From: Mariluticola halotolerans
Lineage (GTDB): Bacteria; Pseudomonadota; Alphaproteobacteria; Rhizobiales; Devosiaceae
Direction: 5' to 3'
DNA length: 64,000 nt
Assembly (NCBI RefSeq): GCF_021611515.1
Contig: NZ_CP090960.1
Coordinates: forward strand, 1,550,001-1,614,000
Each line of letters begins with the position of its first letter. Positions within the stretch are counted from its first letter, which is position 1. The position numbers and the translations under genes are program-made. The notes beneath the pieces were generated by a model that saw only the letters and a program-made list of their open reading frames with translations, searched no databases and was not told where the DNA came from. Below are positions 34,816 through 44,323 of this stretch, piece by piece.

Positions 34816-35912
34816 TATTCTGCGGCTGGATCGGGCAGTTCGTCGATCCCGCTCATGGCGAGGACTTTGCGGAACAGGCTGGGCAAGGCTTCATTGCCAA
34901 GATTTTCCGGCGCACTCCACCAGCCGTCCGACCCGGCCATATCCCCGGTCAGCTGGAGATGCCAGACGTCCAGTTCGAGCCGGAAATGGGTGAAGACGTG
35001 GATGACCCGGCCCTTGTTCTGCCAGTTCCCTTTAAGGGGAAAGGCGGGTTCGCCGGGTTGATGATCCCAATGGGAGCCAGGCACTTCCGTCATTTTCGCA
35101 AGCAGGCCTTTTTCTGGCCGCTGCTGCAGCCAGACCGCGCCATCGGGCCGGGTCAAAACAAAGGCGTGGCCGAACCTTGTGGGGCGTTCGGCCTTGACCG
35201 GTTTGACCGGGAAATCGGTGGGGCGGCCACTGGCAAAGCCCATGCATCCGGCTTGTAGCGGGCACAGCATGCAGGAGGCCGCGCGGGGCGCGCAAAGGGT
35301 TGCGCCAAGATCCATCATTGCCTGGGCGAAATCCCCGGCCCGTTCGGGCACGGCGCGCTGCACCTCGGTTCGCACACGGGGCTTGTCCTCGCGCACCGGC
35401 ACATCAAGCGCGATATAGCGGGCGATGACCCGGTCAACATTGCCATCAACTACGGCTATCCGTTCGTCATGGCAGATCGCTGAAATTGCCGCTGCTGTAT
35501 AAGGGCCGATGCCGGGCAAGGCCTGCAAGCCATCGGAGGTGGCGGGGAAAACCCCGCCCAGTTCAGTGGCGACCTTTACCGCGCAGGCATGCAGGTTGCG
35601 GGCGCGGGCGTAATAGCCAAGCCCGGCCCATTCCACCAGCACATCATCAAGAGGCGCATTGGCGAGCGCTGCGACATCTGGCCAGCGCGTGGTGAACCGG
35701 TGAAAATAATCACCCACTGTTGCCACGGTGGTTTGCTGCAACATGATTTCGCTCAGCCAGACGCGATAAGGGTCGGGACGCACCCCACGGGCGCGATCAG
35801 CGGGTGCGGTTCGCCAGGGCAAAGTGCGCGCATGCCGGTCATACCAGGCGAGAAGCGCCTTGGCATTAAGCGGGGCAGTTGCGGGCTTTTGTCTGGCGGT
35901 CGATTGAGGCAT
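34815..35912 (-). CDS. mutY: A/G-specific adenine glycosylase MutY
   Basis: Removes adenine mispaired with 8-oxoguanine. The 365-residue protein has WLSEIMLQQTTVATV, with the catalytic Glu in the helix, the helix-hairpin-helix LPGIGPYTAAAISAI, the catalytic Asp in VVDGNVDRVIARY, and the 4Fe-4S Cys set C-x6-C-x2-C-x5-C in CAPRAASCMLCPLQAGC. A C-terminal Nudix-like domain that recognises 8-oxoG follows (FVLTRPDGAVWLQQRPEKGLLAKMTEVPG in part). Start at 35912 gives the normal N-terminus; the frame is open upstream through antisense of the next gene. It diverges from the DUF721 gene. Confidence 0.94.
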   Translation of the reverse strand: MPQSTARQKPATAPLNAKALLAWYDRHARTLPWRTAPADRARGVRPDPYRVWLSEIMLQQTTVATVGDYFHRFTTRWPDVAALANAPLDDVLVEWAGLGYYARARNLHACAVKVATELGGVFPATSDGLQALPGIGPYTAAAISAICHDERIAVVDGNVDRVIARYIALDVPVREDKPRVRTEVQRAVPERAGDFAQAMMDLGATLCAPRAASCMLCPLQAGCMGFASGRPTDFPVKPVKAERPTRFGHAFVLTRPDGAVWLQQRPEKGLLAKMTEVPGSHWDHQPGEPAFPLKGNWQNKGRVIHVFTHFRLELDVWHLQLTGDMAGSDGWWSAPENLGNEALPSLFRKVLAMSGIDELPDPAAE

Positions 35913-35957
35913 TATGCGCGCACCAAACGCCAAGGCTTGTTTTTGTGCAAGCAATGA

Positions 35958-36464
35958 ATGGATTTCATCCCCATGGCCGACAAGAAACCGAAAGACAAGC
36001 GGGCCAACAGAACATTGGGCCTGAGCGAAGCCATAAGCGGGGCGATTGACCCTGTGTTCCGCAAACGGGGGTTTGCCAGCCGCGACATTATTACAAACTG
36101 GGCCTCCATCGCGCCTGTGCCCTATGACAAGGTGGCGATACCGGACAAGCTGATGTGGCCGCGCGGCAAGGCGGGGGCGGAAGGGGCGATCCTTTTTCTG
36201 CGCTGCGCTGAAAGCCATCGGCTGGGGCTGGCGCATGAGGGGGCTGCGGTGGCCGCCGCCATCAACCGGTATTTCGGCTATGTGCTCGTGGGGGCTGTGA
36301 AATTGTCCGCTGAACCGTTCACCCCCGGTTCAGGCATCAAAGGCGATAAACGTGATGAACCACGCCCCGAAACCCGGCGAGCGGTGAATGAAGCGATTGC
36401 CGGGGTTGAGGACGAAGGCATCAGGGAAGCCTTGCGCCGATTGGGGCATGGTCTGCTTAAGTGA
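35958..36464 (+). CDS. DUF721/DciA-like protein
   Basis: A 168-residue basic protein of the DUF721 family. The recognisable section is the opening SEAISGAIDPVFRKRGFASRDIITNWASIAPVPYDKVAIPDKLMWPRG, followed by GAILFLRCAESHRLGLAHEG and RYFGYVLVGAVKLSAEP (quoted in fragments). DciA proteins help load the replicative helicase; alphaproteobacterial DUF721 proteins are related but their function is not proven. The gene sits in a conserved mutY-DUF721-dsbA-smc order. Start could also be the Met at residue 6. Confidence 0.82.
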   Translation: MDFIPMADKKPKDKRANRTLGLSEAISGAIDPVFRKRGFASRDIITNWASIAPVPYDKVAIPDKLMWPRGKAGAEGAILFLRCAESHRLGLAHEGAAVAAAINRYFGYVLVGAVKLSAEPFTPGSGIKGDKRDEPRPETRRAVNEAIAGVEDEGIREALRRLGHGLLK

Positions 36465-36567
36465 ACAGACTGATCACCGGGTGTTGAACGAAAGCCCAAG
36501 TTTCACCCTGTTGCTGCCGCAAAGCATATGCTTAGTGTCAGCGAAACAACTGAGATGGAGTTAATCA

Positions 36568-37215
36568 GTGACCGTTAATCGCCGTAATGCCATGATCCTG
36601 ACCGCTGGCGCTTCCTTTGCCAGCCTGACTGGATTCAGCCCGTCCTTCGCTGCAGAGGGCGATACCTATGACATCGCCAAAATCATGGCGCCTAAAGGCA
36701 TGGCAGACCGGCCGATCGGCGGCACTGACGCCAAGGTGACAATGATTGAATATGCCTCCCCGACATGTTCGCATTGCGCCGCCTTTGCAGTGAACGTTTA
36801 TCCGACACTGAAGCAAGACTATATCGACACGGGCAAGATCACCTTCATCATGCGGCCGTTTGTCCGCAATGTGCTGGATGCGGTCGTCTTCATGCTGGCG
36901 GCAACGGCCGAGGATAATGAGACCTATGCGAGCATTTTGCACACCTTCTTTGAAACACAGGCGCAGTGGGCATTGTCGGACAAGCCGCGGGATGCAATTC
37001 TCGCGATTGCGTTGCAACTCGGGTTTACTGAGGAAAGCTTTGAGGCTGCCTTGACGAATCAGGAGCTGTTCGCCGGGATGGAAACCTTGCGTACGCAGGC
37101 TCTCGATGAATTCGATCTTACGGGAACACCGACGTTCTATATTAATGGTAAGCAGATTTCCGGAGACAAATCGCTTGAGGATCTGGCCGCTGAAATTGAT
37201 CCCCAGCTCGGCTAG
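36568..37215 (+). CDS. DsbA family periplasmic thiol oxidoreductase
   Basis: A 215-residue thioredoxin-fold protein with a signal sequence (MTVNRRNAMILTAGASFASLTGFSPSFA, a twin-arginine-poor Sec type). The active site Cys-Ser-His-Cys is in EYASPTCSHCAAF, followed by the inserted helical domain and the cis-Pro segment TGTPTFYINGK. DsbA-like proteins introduce or isomerise disulfides outside the cytoplasm. The gene uses a GTG start at 36568 preceded by GGAG. It lies just upstream of smc, from which it is separated by 24 bases, so read-through into smc is likely. Confidence 0.9.
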   Translation: MTVNRRNAMILTAGASFASLTGFSPSFAAEGDTYDIAKIMAPKGMADRPIGGTDAKVTMIEYASPTCSHCAAFAVNVYPTLKQDYIDTGKITFIMRPFVRNVLDAVVFMLAATAEDNETYASILHTFFETQAQWALSDKPRDAILAIALQLGFTEESFEAALTNQELFAGMETLRTQALDEFDLTGTPTFYINGKQISGDKSLEDLAAEIDPQLG

Positions 37216-37239
37216 CACGTTCCTTTCTGGAGGTGCGTG

Positions 37240-40200
37240 GTGAAATTCACGCGCCTCAAACTCACCGGTTTCAAAAGCTTTTGCGACCCGACGGACCTTT
37301 ATCTCGAACCGGGATTGACGGGTGTCGTCGGGCCAAACGGCTGCGGCAAATCCAATCTTGTGGAAGCCCTGCGCTGGGTGATGGGCGAAAGCTCCTACAA
37401 GGCCATGCGCGCCTCGGGCATGGATGATGTGATTTTTTCCGGGTCGGGCAACAGGCCGGGGCGCAATACGGCCGAAGTCACTGTTGTTCTCGACAATACC
37501 GACCGCACGGCCCCCGCCGCCCTCAACAATGCCGACATTCTTGAAGTGACCCGCCGGATCGAGCGCGAGGCCGGTTCTGTTTACCGGGTCAATGGCCGCG
37601 AGGTGCGGGCCCGCGACGTTCAATTGCTGTTTGCCGACGCCTCGACCGGCGCGCATTCGCCCGCTTTGGTGCGGCAGGGACAGATCGGTGAGCTGATTGC
37701 CGCCAAACCGGTGCAACGCCGGGCGCTGCTTGAAGAGGCGGCCGGCATTTCCGGCCTGCATTCGCGCCGGCACGAGGCGGAATTGCGCTTGCGGGCGGCT
37801 GAACAGAACCTGGAGCGGGTTGACGATGTCATTGCCCAGGTGGAACAGCAACTTGAGACATTGAAGCGGCAGGCAAGGCTGGCCACCCGCTATCGCAATA
37901 TTTCGGGCGACATCCGTCAGGCCGAGGCGACGCTTTATCACCTGCGCTGGGTGGCGGCGCGTTTTGCCGAAAAAGAGGCCGAAGCGCAGCAAGGCCGGCT
38001 GATCAACCAGCTAGCCGAGGCCACCCATGCCGAGCGGATGGCCGCAAAGGCGCTTGAAGCGGCCGATGAACGGGTGGAACCCCTGCGCAATGCCGAGGCA
38101 TCTGCCGCTGCCGCCCTGCAACGGCTGACCATTTTGCGCAGCCAGCTCGAAGACGAGATGCGCCGGGCCAATGCCCGCCGCTCGGAACTGGAAGACCGGC
38201 AAAAACAGATTGCCGCTGACGCTGAACGCGAGCGGGCGCTGGTTGTGGAAGCAGAGGGGCTGATTGCCACCTATGCCGAGGAAACAGCGAGCCTTAACCG
38301 CGAAACCGCCGATGAACAGGAAGCCGCTGACACGGCACGGCAGGAATCGGAACAGGTGCGCGTGGCGTTGACAGAGGCGGAAGCCTTGTCGCGGGAGGCG
38401 GCTGACGCGCTGGCGCAATTGCGGGCGCGGCGCAACCAGGCCAGCCGGACCCTTGCCGATGCCGAGCAGCGCGTCGCCCGGCTCAGAGACCAGATCAAGG
38501 ATGTGGACGCCGAGGCCACGGGCGTGCGCGCCAATCTGGAAGCCGATGAAGCGGTTGCGGAACGCACCGGCGCGCTTGAGGCCGCCAAACAGGCATCGGA
38601 CGCGGCCGAGCAGGCCACCAATGCCGCCGAACAGGTTGTGGCCGAGCGCCAGACAGCGCTGGATGCGGCCCGCCCGGCGCTGGCGGAACTGGACACGCGC
38701 GTATCGGCGCTTGAATCCGAGGCGGCCACGCTGGCCCGGGTGCTCAATGTCGAGGGTGGCTCGCTCTGGCCACCCATCGTTGATGCGCTGAAAGTGACTG
38801 CCGGATATGAAACAGCGCTGGGTGCGGCGCTGGGCGATGATCTGGAAGCGGCGTCGGACAGTGGCGCGCCCCTTTATTGGGCTGAACCCGGCGCTGGCGC
38901 TGACGACGCGAAATTGCCGGACGGGGCCAGAGCGCTGGCAGACTTTGTGACCGGCCCTGCCCTTTTGAACCGCCGCCTCAACCAGATCGGGCTTGTGGAC
39001 AAGGCTGACGGGCCAAAACTGATGCCGCTATTGAAGCCCGGCCAGCGCCTTGTCACCGCCGAGGGCGATCTTTGGCGCTGGGACGGGTTTGTTGCGGCAG
39101 CGGATGCACCCACGGCGGCGGCCCAACGGCTGAGCCAGCGTAACCGGCTGGCGGAACTGGATACCGAAATCACCGCTGCACGTGATGCCCGCGAAAAACT
39201 GAAAGCGGAGGCTGATGCGCTGTTGGCCGCCCTTGATGCGGCAAAGCAGGATGAGCGCGTGGCGCGTGACGGATGGCGGGAAGCGCAGCGGGCGATTGCC
39301 ACGGCCCAGACCGGCCTTGATGTGGCGCAGAAGGCCTTGAGCCAACTCACCTCGCGCAAGAGCGCCCTTGAAGAAGCCAAGACGCGGCTGACCGCCAGCC
39401 TTGCGGAAGCGGAAGCAGCGGAGGCCGAGGCCCGCACGGGGCTTGCGGAAACCGGCGATGAAACCGGGGCGCAGGCCCATGCGGAAGCCCAGCAGGCCGC
39501 GCTTGTGGCCCTGCGCGACAAGGCCGAACAGGCGCGGGTTAAACTGGGTGGATATGAAAATGCCGCCCGCTTGCGCGAAAGCCGGCTGCGCCAGATACAA
39601 AACGATGTTGCCAGCTGGGAGCGGCGCAAATCGGGCGCTGCCGCGCAGCTGGAGACGCTTGAGAAACGCCAGGCTGAAATCGGCGCGCAATTGAAAGCGC
39701 TTGATGCGACGCCGGACAGTTTTGCGGCCAAGCGCACGACGCTGGACGAGGACATTGAGGCGGCAACTGCCGACCACAAGGCGGCAGCGGACCGGATGGC
39801 TGAAGCGCAAACCAGCTACAGGGAAACCGACAAGGCGGCGCGCGCCATGATCGAAGCGCTGTCAAAGGCGCGCGAAGAGCTGGCCCGTGTGGAAGAGCGG
39901 ATGAAGGGCTTTATTGCCCAGCGCCAGCAGATTGAACGCAGCGTTGAAGAGAACCTTTCCATTCCGGCCAGCAAAACCGCCGAAGTGGGCGGCATTCGCG
40001 CTGACGCGCCGCTGCCGAATGAAGAGCAGGTTGAGCGCAAGCTGGAGCGGCTGAAATCGGAACGCGAACGGCTGGGCGGGGTCAACCTGGGTGCCGAGCG
40101 CGAATCGGAAGAGGTGAAGGAAAAGCTGGAAACCATGATCACCGACCGCGACGACCTGATCGCGGCGATTGCCAAATTGCGCAGTGGCATTTCCAGCCTG

Positions 40201-40698
40201 AACCGGGAAGGCCGGGCCCGGCTGACCGAGGCCTTTGAAAAGGTCAATGGGCATTTCCAGGAGCTTTTCACGTCATTGTTTGGCGGGGGCACCGCCGAAC
40301 TTACCTTTGTGGAGAGCGATGACCCGCTGGAAGCGGGCCTTGAAATCATCGCGCGCCCGCCGGGCAAGAAGCCGCAGACCATGACCCTGTTGTCGGGCGG
40401 CGAGCAGGCGCTGACCGCGCTCAGCCTGATTTTTGCGGTATTTCTGACCAATCCGGCACCGATCTGCGTACTCGACGAAGTGGATGCGCCGCTGGACGAT
40501 GCCAATGTGGAGCGGTTCTGCAACCTGCTCGACAGCATGCGCAGCCGCACCGAGACCCGGTTTATGGTCATCACCCATAATCCGATCAGCATGAGCCGGG
40601 TGGACCGGCTTTATGGTGTGACAATGGCTGAACGCGGGGTCAGCCAGCTGGTTTCGGTGGACCTGAAAACCGCTCAGGAAGTGGTCGAGGCGGTGTGA
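37240..40698 (+). CDS. smc: Chromosome segregation protein SMC
   Basis: The 1152-residue condensin ATPase. Walker A is VVGPNGCGKSNLVEALRWVMGE near residue 27-45, followed by two long coiled coils (roughly 165-470 and 650-970) around a hinge at about 490-640. At the end are the ABC signature LLSGGEQALTALSLIFA and Walker B PICVLDEVDAPLDDAN. The chain is very rich in Ala, Glu and Arg, as expected for coiled coil. I prefer the GTG at 37240 over the one at 37237 because GGAGG at 37229-37233 is then six bases away. ScpA and ScpB genes are not in the window. Confidence 0.97.
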   Translation: MKFTRLKLTGFKSFCDPTDLYLEPGLTGVVGPNGCGKSNLVEALRWVMGESSYKAMRASGMDDVIFSGSGNRPGRNTAEVTVVLDNTDRTAPAALNNADILEVTRRIEREAGSVYRVNGREVRARDVQLLFADASTGAHSPALVRQGQIGELIAAKPVQRRALLEEAAGISGLHSRRHEAELRLRAAEQNLERVDDVIAQVEQQLETLKRQARLATRYRNISGDIRQAEATLYHLRWVAARFAEKEAEAQQGRLINQLAEATHAERMAAKALEAADERVEPLRNAEASAAAALQRLTILRSQLEDEMRRANARRSELEDRQKQIAADAERERALVVEAEGLIATYAEETASLNRETADEQEAADTARQESEQVRVALTEAEALSREAADALAQLRARRNQASRTLADAEQRVARLRDQIKDVDAEATGVRANLEADEAVAERTGALEAAKQASDAAEQATNAAEQVVAERQTALDAARPALAELDTRVSALESEAATLARVLNVEGGSLWPPIVDALKVTAGYETALGAALGDDLEAASDSGAPLYWAEPGAGADDAKLPDGARALADFVTGPALLNRRLNQIGLVDKADGPKLMPLLKPGQRLVTAEGDLWRWDGFVAAADAPTAAAQRLSQRNRLAELDTEITAARDAREKLKAEADALLAALDAAKQDERVARDGWREAQRAIATAQTGLDVAQKALSQLTSRKSALEEAKTRLTASLAEAEAAEAEARTGLAETGDETGAQAHAEAQQAALVALRDKAEQARVKLGGYENAARLRESRLRQIQNDVASWERRKSGAAAQLETLEKRQAEIGAQLKALDATPDSFAAKRTTLDEDIEAATADHKAAADRMAEAQTSYRETDKAARAMIEALSKAREELARVEERMKGFIAQRQQIERSVEENLSIPASKTAEVGGIRADAPLPNEEQVERKLERLKSERERLGGVNLGAERESEEVKEKLETMITDRDDLIAAIAKLRSGISSLNREGRARLTEAFEKVNGHFQELFTSLFGGGTAELTFVESDDPLEAGLEIIARPPGKKPQTMTLLSGGEQALTALSLIFAVFLTNPAPICVLDEVDAPLDDANVERFCNLLDSMRSRTETRFMVITHNPISMSRVDRLYGVTMAERGVSQLVSVDLKTAQEVVEAV

Positions 40699-40802
40699 GA
40701 ATCTCTCCCCTTGGCGCGCCATGAGTGTGGACTCGTTGCCGCAGGCTGAATGGCAGACGAAATGTCATTATAATTCAATACCTTATGATACATAAGCATT
40801 GC

Positions 40803-40831
40803 TTGACACCTCCGAATGCTGACACTATGGT
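40803..40831 (+). promoter_or_regulatory. Sigma-70-type promoter of the F0 ATP synthase operon
   Basis: TTGACA at 40803-40808 matches the -35 consensus exactly, and TATGGT at 40826-40831 is a fair -10 box with a 17-base spacer. It lies 36 bases upstream of the first F0 gene. The 168-base gap after smc shows no other feature. Confidence 0.6.
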
Positions 40832-40866
40832 GCGCGCGACTTTGAGGGGCAGCCTCATCATGCAAG

Positions 40867-41286
40867 ATGGTCGAACAGGATAGTAGGGTGATGGCGATGC
40901 CGCGCAATGCAAATGGTTCGACCGGCGGCAACGGTCGCTCGGAGACCTCGGATTTGGCACAACGTATTGCCAAGGCCCGCGGTCTGGGTCCAAATGGCAC
41001 GAAAGTGTCGTCGGGGTCCAAGCAAGGAGACCTGCAAGGCCTCGGCCGCGCAGCACGCCTTGGAACCGAGTTCATTGCTGCGGTGCTGGTTGGCGCGGGG
41101 ATTGGCTATGGCCTTGATCTGCTGCTAAACACCACACCCTGGCTGATGCTGGTGATGCTTCTTGTGGGCTTTAGCGCTGGCATCTTGAATGTTGTACGCG
41201 CTGCAGCGCAAATGAATGCGGCGAATCCCGCCCCGCTCAATGCGGACCTCGGTCCTCATGAGTATGACGAAGACGAGTTGAACTGA
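40867..41286 (+). CDS. atpI: ATP synthase protein I (AtpI/AtpZ-like)
   Basis: A 139-residue protein encoded first in the F0 operon. The N-terminal half is hydrophilic; two membrane helices follow ([19 protein letters not shown] and [19 protein letters not shown]) with a short loop containing TTP. AtpI proteins help assemble the c-ring; related AtpZ proteins transport Mg2+ or Ca2+. The start could be a later ATG at 40891 or 40897. Operon order I-a-c-b'-b is typical of alphaproteobacteria. Confidence 0.88.
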   Translation: MVEQDSRVMAMPRNANGSTGGNGRSETSDLAQRIAKARGLGPNGTKVSSGSKQGDLQGLGRAARLGTEFIAAVLVGAGIGYGLDLLLNTTPWLMLVMLLVGFSAGILNVVRAAAQMNAANPAPLNADLGPHEYDEDELN

Positions 41287-41303
41287 GGCAAGGGCCGTTA
41301 AAC

Positions 41304-42071
41304 GTGGCAGACCCGAACAAAGTCGATCCAATCCATCAATTTGGTATTGAGACTCTTTTCTCTTTTGGCGGTGGTGACGGTGGTTCGCTGATTGCGTTCA
41401 CCAATTCCTCGCTGTTCATGGTGCTGACGGTTGTCGTCATCGCCGGCTATCTCATTCTGTCGACCCGAGGTCGCGGCCTTGTGCCGAACCGGGCGCAGGT
41501 TTTGTCCGAGATGCTCTATGAATTCGTCGCCAATATGGTGCGCGATTCTGCGGGTACCGAGGGGATGAAGTTCTTCCCCTTCGTGTTCTCGCTGTTCATG
41601 TTCGTTCTGGTGGCCAACCTGTTCGGCATGGTGCCGTTCTTCTTCGCCGTTACCAGCCATATCATTGTCACCTTCGCGCTGGCGCTGCTGGTGATTTCGG
41701 TGGTCCTTGTTTACGGGTTCATGCGCAACGGGCTTGGTTTCTTCAAGCTTTTCGTGCCTGCTGGTGTCCCCGGCTATGTTCTGCCCATCGTGGTGCCGAT
41801 CGAGATCATCTCGTTCCTGTCGCGCCCGATCTCTCTCAGCGTGCGTTTGTTCGCCAATATCCTTGCGGGACACATCACGCTTAAAGTGTTTGCCGGCTTC
41901 ATCTTCACGATGGGTTCGCTCGGCTTTCTCGGTTTCCTCGGTGCTGCCTTGCCGCTGTTCATGACAGTGGCGCTGACAGCGCTCGAGTTTCTGGTTGCCG
42001 CATTGCAGGCCTATGTGTTTGCAGTGCTGACGGCAATGTATCTCAATGATGCGATCCATCCGTCACATTAG
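41304..42071 (+). CDS. atpB: F0F1 ATP synthase subunit a
   Basis: Membrane stator subunit that forms the proton half-channels with the c-ring. The 255-residue chain has five to six membrane helices. The key Arg is in the helix [21 protein letters not shown] (around residue 180), and the C-terminal helix [35 protein letters not shown] is also conserved (given in part). A GTG start at 41304 lies 18 bases after the atpI stop. It belongs to the F0 operon; the F1 genes are elsewhere. Confidence 0.96.
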   Translation: MADPNKVDPIHQFGIETLFSFGGGDGGSLIAFTNSSLFMVLTVVVIAGYLILSTRGRGLVPNRAQVLSEMLYEFVANMVRDSAGTEGMKFFPFVFSLFMFVLVANLFGMVPFFFAVTSHIIVTFALALLVISVVLVYGFMRNGLGFFKLFVPAGVPGYVLPIVVPIEIISFLSRPISLSVRLFANILAGHITLKVFAGFIFTMGSLGFLGFLGAALPLFMTVALTALEFLVAALQAYVFAVLTAMYLNDAIHPSH

Positions 42072-42149
42072 GGTTTAACGAAATTCGCGGCGGTCAAAAC
42101 AGTCCGTCGTGTAAAAGCAACAACGCTTTATCTTTGAAAGGAACATGTC

Positions 42150-42377
42150 ATGGAAGCAGAAGCTGCAAAACTGATTGGTGCCGGTATCGCCTGTATAGGT
42201 CTCGCTGGTGCAGCAATGGGTGTGGGTAACATCTTCGGCAACTTCCTGTCGGGTGCCCTGCGCAACCCCTCCGCCGCACAGAGCCAGTTCGGCAACCTGA
42301 TCTTTGGCTTCGCTGTTACTGAAGCTTTGGGCATCTTCTCGTTCCTGATCGCCCTTCTGCTTCTGTTCGCCGTCTAA
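42150..42377 (+). CDS. atpE: F0F1 ATP synthase subunit c
   Basis: The proton-carrying c subunit, 75 residues in two helices. The first helix has the Gly/Ala motif [19 protein letters not shown], the loop is [11 protein letters not shown] and the second helix carries the essential carboxylate Glu ([20 protein letters not shown]). GAAMGVG differs slightly from the usual alternating Gly pattern but is common in alphaproteobacteria. A Shine-Dalgarno AAAGGA precedes the ATG. Confidence 0.97.
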   Translation: MEAEAAKLIGAGIACIGLAGAAMGVGNIFGNFLSGALRNPSAAQSQFGNLIFGFAVTEALGIFSFLIALLLLFAV

Positions 42378-42482
42378 TTCAGGCTTACTGAAATCGCGAC
42401 GGCGGCCGGGGCCAAAAGCCATGGCTGCCGTTGATTTGTCTGGCACCTGCCAGACGAGCATTGACCCAATGGGTGTTTGATC

Positions 42483-43115
42483 ATGACCGGTACACTGGTG
42501 GCTCAGGAAAATGCCGTGGAGCATGCCCTCGAGGAGCTCGAACAATCGAGTGAAGTCGATGGCGTATTGCACCATACGCAAGAGGGAACTCTTGCTCATG
42601 GTGGTGAGGACGCACATTCGTCCGCATTCCCGCCATTTGACAGCAGCACATTCGGATCACAGCTGTTGTGGCTGGCCATTGCTTTCGGCCTTCTCTATGT
42701 GCTGATGAGCCGTGTCGCCCTGCCCCGTATCGGCGAGATTCTTGAAGTCCGGCGCGACCGGATTGAAGGCGATCTGGCTGAAGCCGAGCGTATGCGTCAA
42801 AAGACCGATCAGGCTTTGGCCGATTATGAGAAAGCCCTGGCTGATGCCAAGGCCAAGTCTCAAGGCATTGCCGAGGCAACCCGCAGCAAGGTGAAAACCG
42901 AGCTCGATGCCAAGCGCACCAAGGTGGAAGCCGATCTTTCCAAAAAGATGAGCGAAGCCGAAACGCGGATTCAGGCAACCAAGGCTGAAGCCATGGGCAA
43001 TGTCGGCGAGATTGCTGTCGATACTGCACAGGCTCTGGTCGCCCAGCTTTTGGGCAAGGTGCCGGTAAAGTCCGCACGCGACGCTGTCGCCAAAGTGGTT
43101 AAGGAGCAAGCATAA
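42483..43115 (+). CDS. atpG: F0F1 ATP synthase subunit b'
   Basis: A 210-residue peripheral-stalk subunit. A hydrophilic N-terminal stretch of about 55 residues (EHALEELEQSSEVDGVLHH and so on) precedes the single membrane helix (LLWLAIAFGLLYVLMSRVALP) and a long charged coiled coil with EVRRDRIEGDLAEAERMR. It pairs with subunit b, as b' in phototrophic-type and alphaproteobacterial enzymes. The ATG at 42483 is preferred to an upstream TTG. It overlaps the next gene by one base (TAATG), so translation is coupled. Confidence 0.93.
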   Translation: MTGTLVAQENAVEHALEELEQSSEVDGVLHHTQEGTLAHGGEDAHSSAFPPFDSSTFGSQLLWLAIAFGLLYVLMSRVALPRIGEILEVRRDRIEGDLAEAERMRQKTDQALADYEKALADAKAKSQGIAEATRSKVKTELDAKRTKVEADLSKKMSEAETRIQATKAEAMGNVGEIAVDTAQALVAQLLGKVPVKSARDAVAKVVKEQA

Positions 43116-43609
43116 TGGGTTGGGATGCAACAACCTGGGCCTCGGTCTGGGTCTTCATTTCGCTGATCCTGTTTCTGGCTCTGATGGTGTATTTCGGCTT
43201 GCCGAAAATGATCGCCAAGTCACTGGACGACAAGATTGCCAAGATCGGCAATGACCTTGATGAAGCCAAGCGCCTGCGCGAAGAAGCACAGGCCTTGCTG
43301 GCGGAATATGAGCGCAAGCGCAAGGATGCCGAGAGCGAAGCGGCAGACATCATCACCGCCGCCCAGGAAGAAGCCGAGCGCATTGCCGAGGAAGCCAATG
43401 CATCGCTGGAAGACCTGATCTCCCGCCGCACCAAGGCTGTGGAAGATAAGATCGCCCAGGCCGAAGCACAGGCGATTGGCGAAGTGCGGGCACGTTCTGC
43501 CGATGTCGCCGTGGAAGCGGCGCGGGCTATCCTTGCCGACCAGATGACGGCCAAGGGCGACGCGCTTGTTGACCAGGCCATCAAAGATGTGGCTGCCAAG
43601 CTCAACTGA
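43115..43609 (+). CDS. atpF: F0F1 ATP synthase subunit b
   Basis: The second peripheral-stalk subunit, 164 residues. An N-terminal membrane helix (WASVWVFISLILFLALMVYFGLP) is followed by a charged helical region with DDKIAKIGNDLDEAKRLREEAQALLAEYE (cited in part). Start overlaps the b' stop by one base. A strong terminator follows 24 bases later, which closes the operon. Confidence 0.95.
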   Translation: MGWDATTWASVWVFISLILFLALMVYFGLPKMIAKSLDDKIAKIGNDLDEAKRLREEAQALLAEYERKRKDAESEAADIITAAQEEAERIAEEANASLEDLISRRTKAVEDKIAQAEAQAIGEVRARSADVAVEAARAILADQMTAKGDALVDQAIKDVAAKLN

Positions 43610-43632
43610 TCCTTTTGTAAATGCTGAAGTTT

Positions 43633-43659
43633 AAAAACGGGCCGCAAGGCCCGTTTTTT
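43633..43659 (+). terminator. Rho-independent terminator of the F0 operon
   Basis: ACGGGCC and GGCCCGT pair around the stable GCAA tetraloop (43637-43654), with A-tract on the left and a run of six T on the right. It is an unambiguous intrinsic terminator 24 bases after atpF. Confidence 0.9.
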
Positions 43660-43777
43660 ATTGGTAAAACCTGATTCTTGCTCTCGGCTTCTGGTGGTGG
43701 GTGGTGTCTCAGTTTGAAGTCCCGATAGTTTAACACCCCTATCGAAACCATCGCCGAATTCCTATATGCTGAGCGGC

Positions 43778-44005
43778 ATGGATAACCCAGAACGAATTCA
43801 CCAAATACTGACTGAACACACACCAAAGCCGTTGTGCGATGATTGCCTTGCCGGGATGGCCGAAATATCGCCACGCCAGCAAGTGAATGTTATCGCTAGA
43901 TCGCTTGGCCTCACAACGGACTTCTCACGTGCGCATGGCAGATGCCTAGAATGCGGTGACGACAAACTAGTTACAAGGTCACTTCGATATGCCGACCGGA
44001 CCTAG
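43778..44005 (+). CDS. Small Cys-rich protein with two CxxC motifs
   Basis: A 75-residue protein with paired cysteines CDDC (near residue 20) and CLEC (near 56), which would bind one zinc ion. The spacing segment SPRQQVNVIARSLGLTTDFSRAHGRC looks like a helix-turn-helix. I recall small proteins with CDDCL...RQQVN...CxxCG in many proteobacteria, some near restriction systems, but no proven function. An alternative ATG at 43766 is in frame. The start region has a TATAT box at 43763. Base composition is lower in GC than the neighbouring genes. Confidence 0.6.
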   Translation: MDNPERIHQILTEHTPKPLCDDCLAGMAEISPRQQVNVIARSLGLTTDFSRAHGRCLECGDDKLVTRSLRYADRT

Positions 44006-44323
44006 GGGGGCGACGCTAAAGGACGGCAGCTTCTGAAGGCGACCGCCAACGTGGATTTAAGATTTCAAACTGAGATACCACTCTGCTTCTCCGGTCGTTG
44101 CGCAGCGTGCCTTCAGTCGCTAAAAATATCTCATGTGTGCTTTTTTCTATATTCGCATTCGCGCGCTCTAGGCGCGATGCCAGTCCGTTGACAGGGTTTG
44201 TTGATCGCCAGTATGGCGAGCAGATTTGTTTGCGCGGGATCCGGTACATCTAGACTGCAGGTCCTCTCCCGAAATCGGCATCGCTCTTTTGACGCAGTTG
44301 AACGCGTTTAATGAGAACACATA
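44006..44323. other. Intergenic stretch with no supported gene
   Basis: This 318-base gap between the Cys-rich protein and a methyltransferase is lower in GC than its surroundings. A 77-codon frame lies on the minus strand but shows no codon bias, start signal or recognisable motif. I see no terminator, repeat or RNA signature. It may be decayed foreign sequence. Confidence 0.5.

Noticed and set aside
36565-37992. Long minus-strand frame opposite dsbA and smc
   Set aside because: It is the antisense of two well-supported genes; the open frame results from GC-rich codon use and shows no family motif.
44016-44249. 77-codon minus-strand frame in the low-GC gap
   Set aside because: No Shine-Dalgarno sequence, no codon bias, no recognisable motif; kept only as part of an empty interval.
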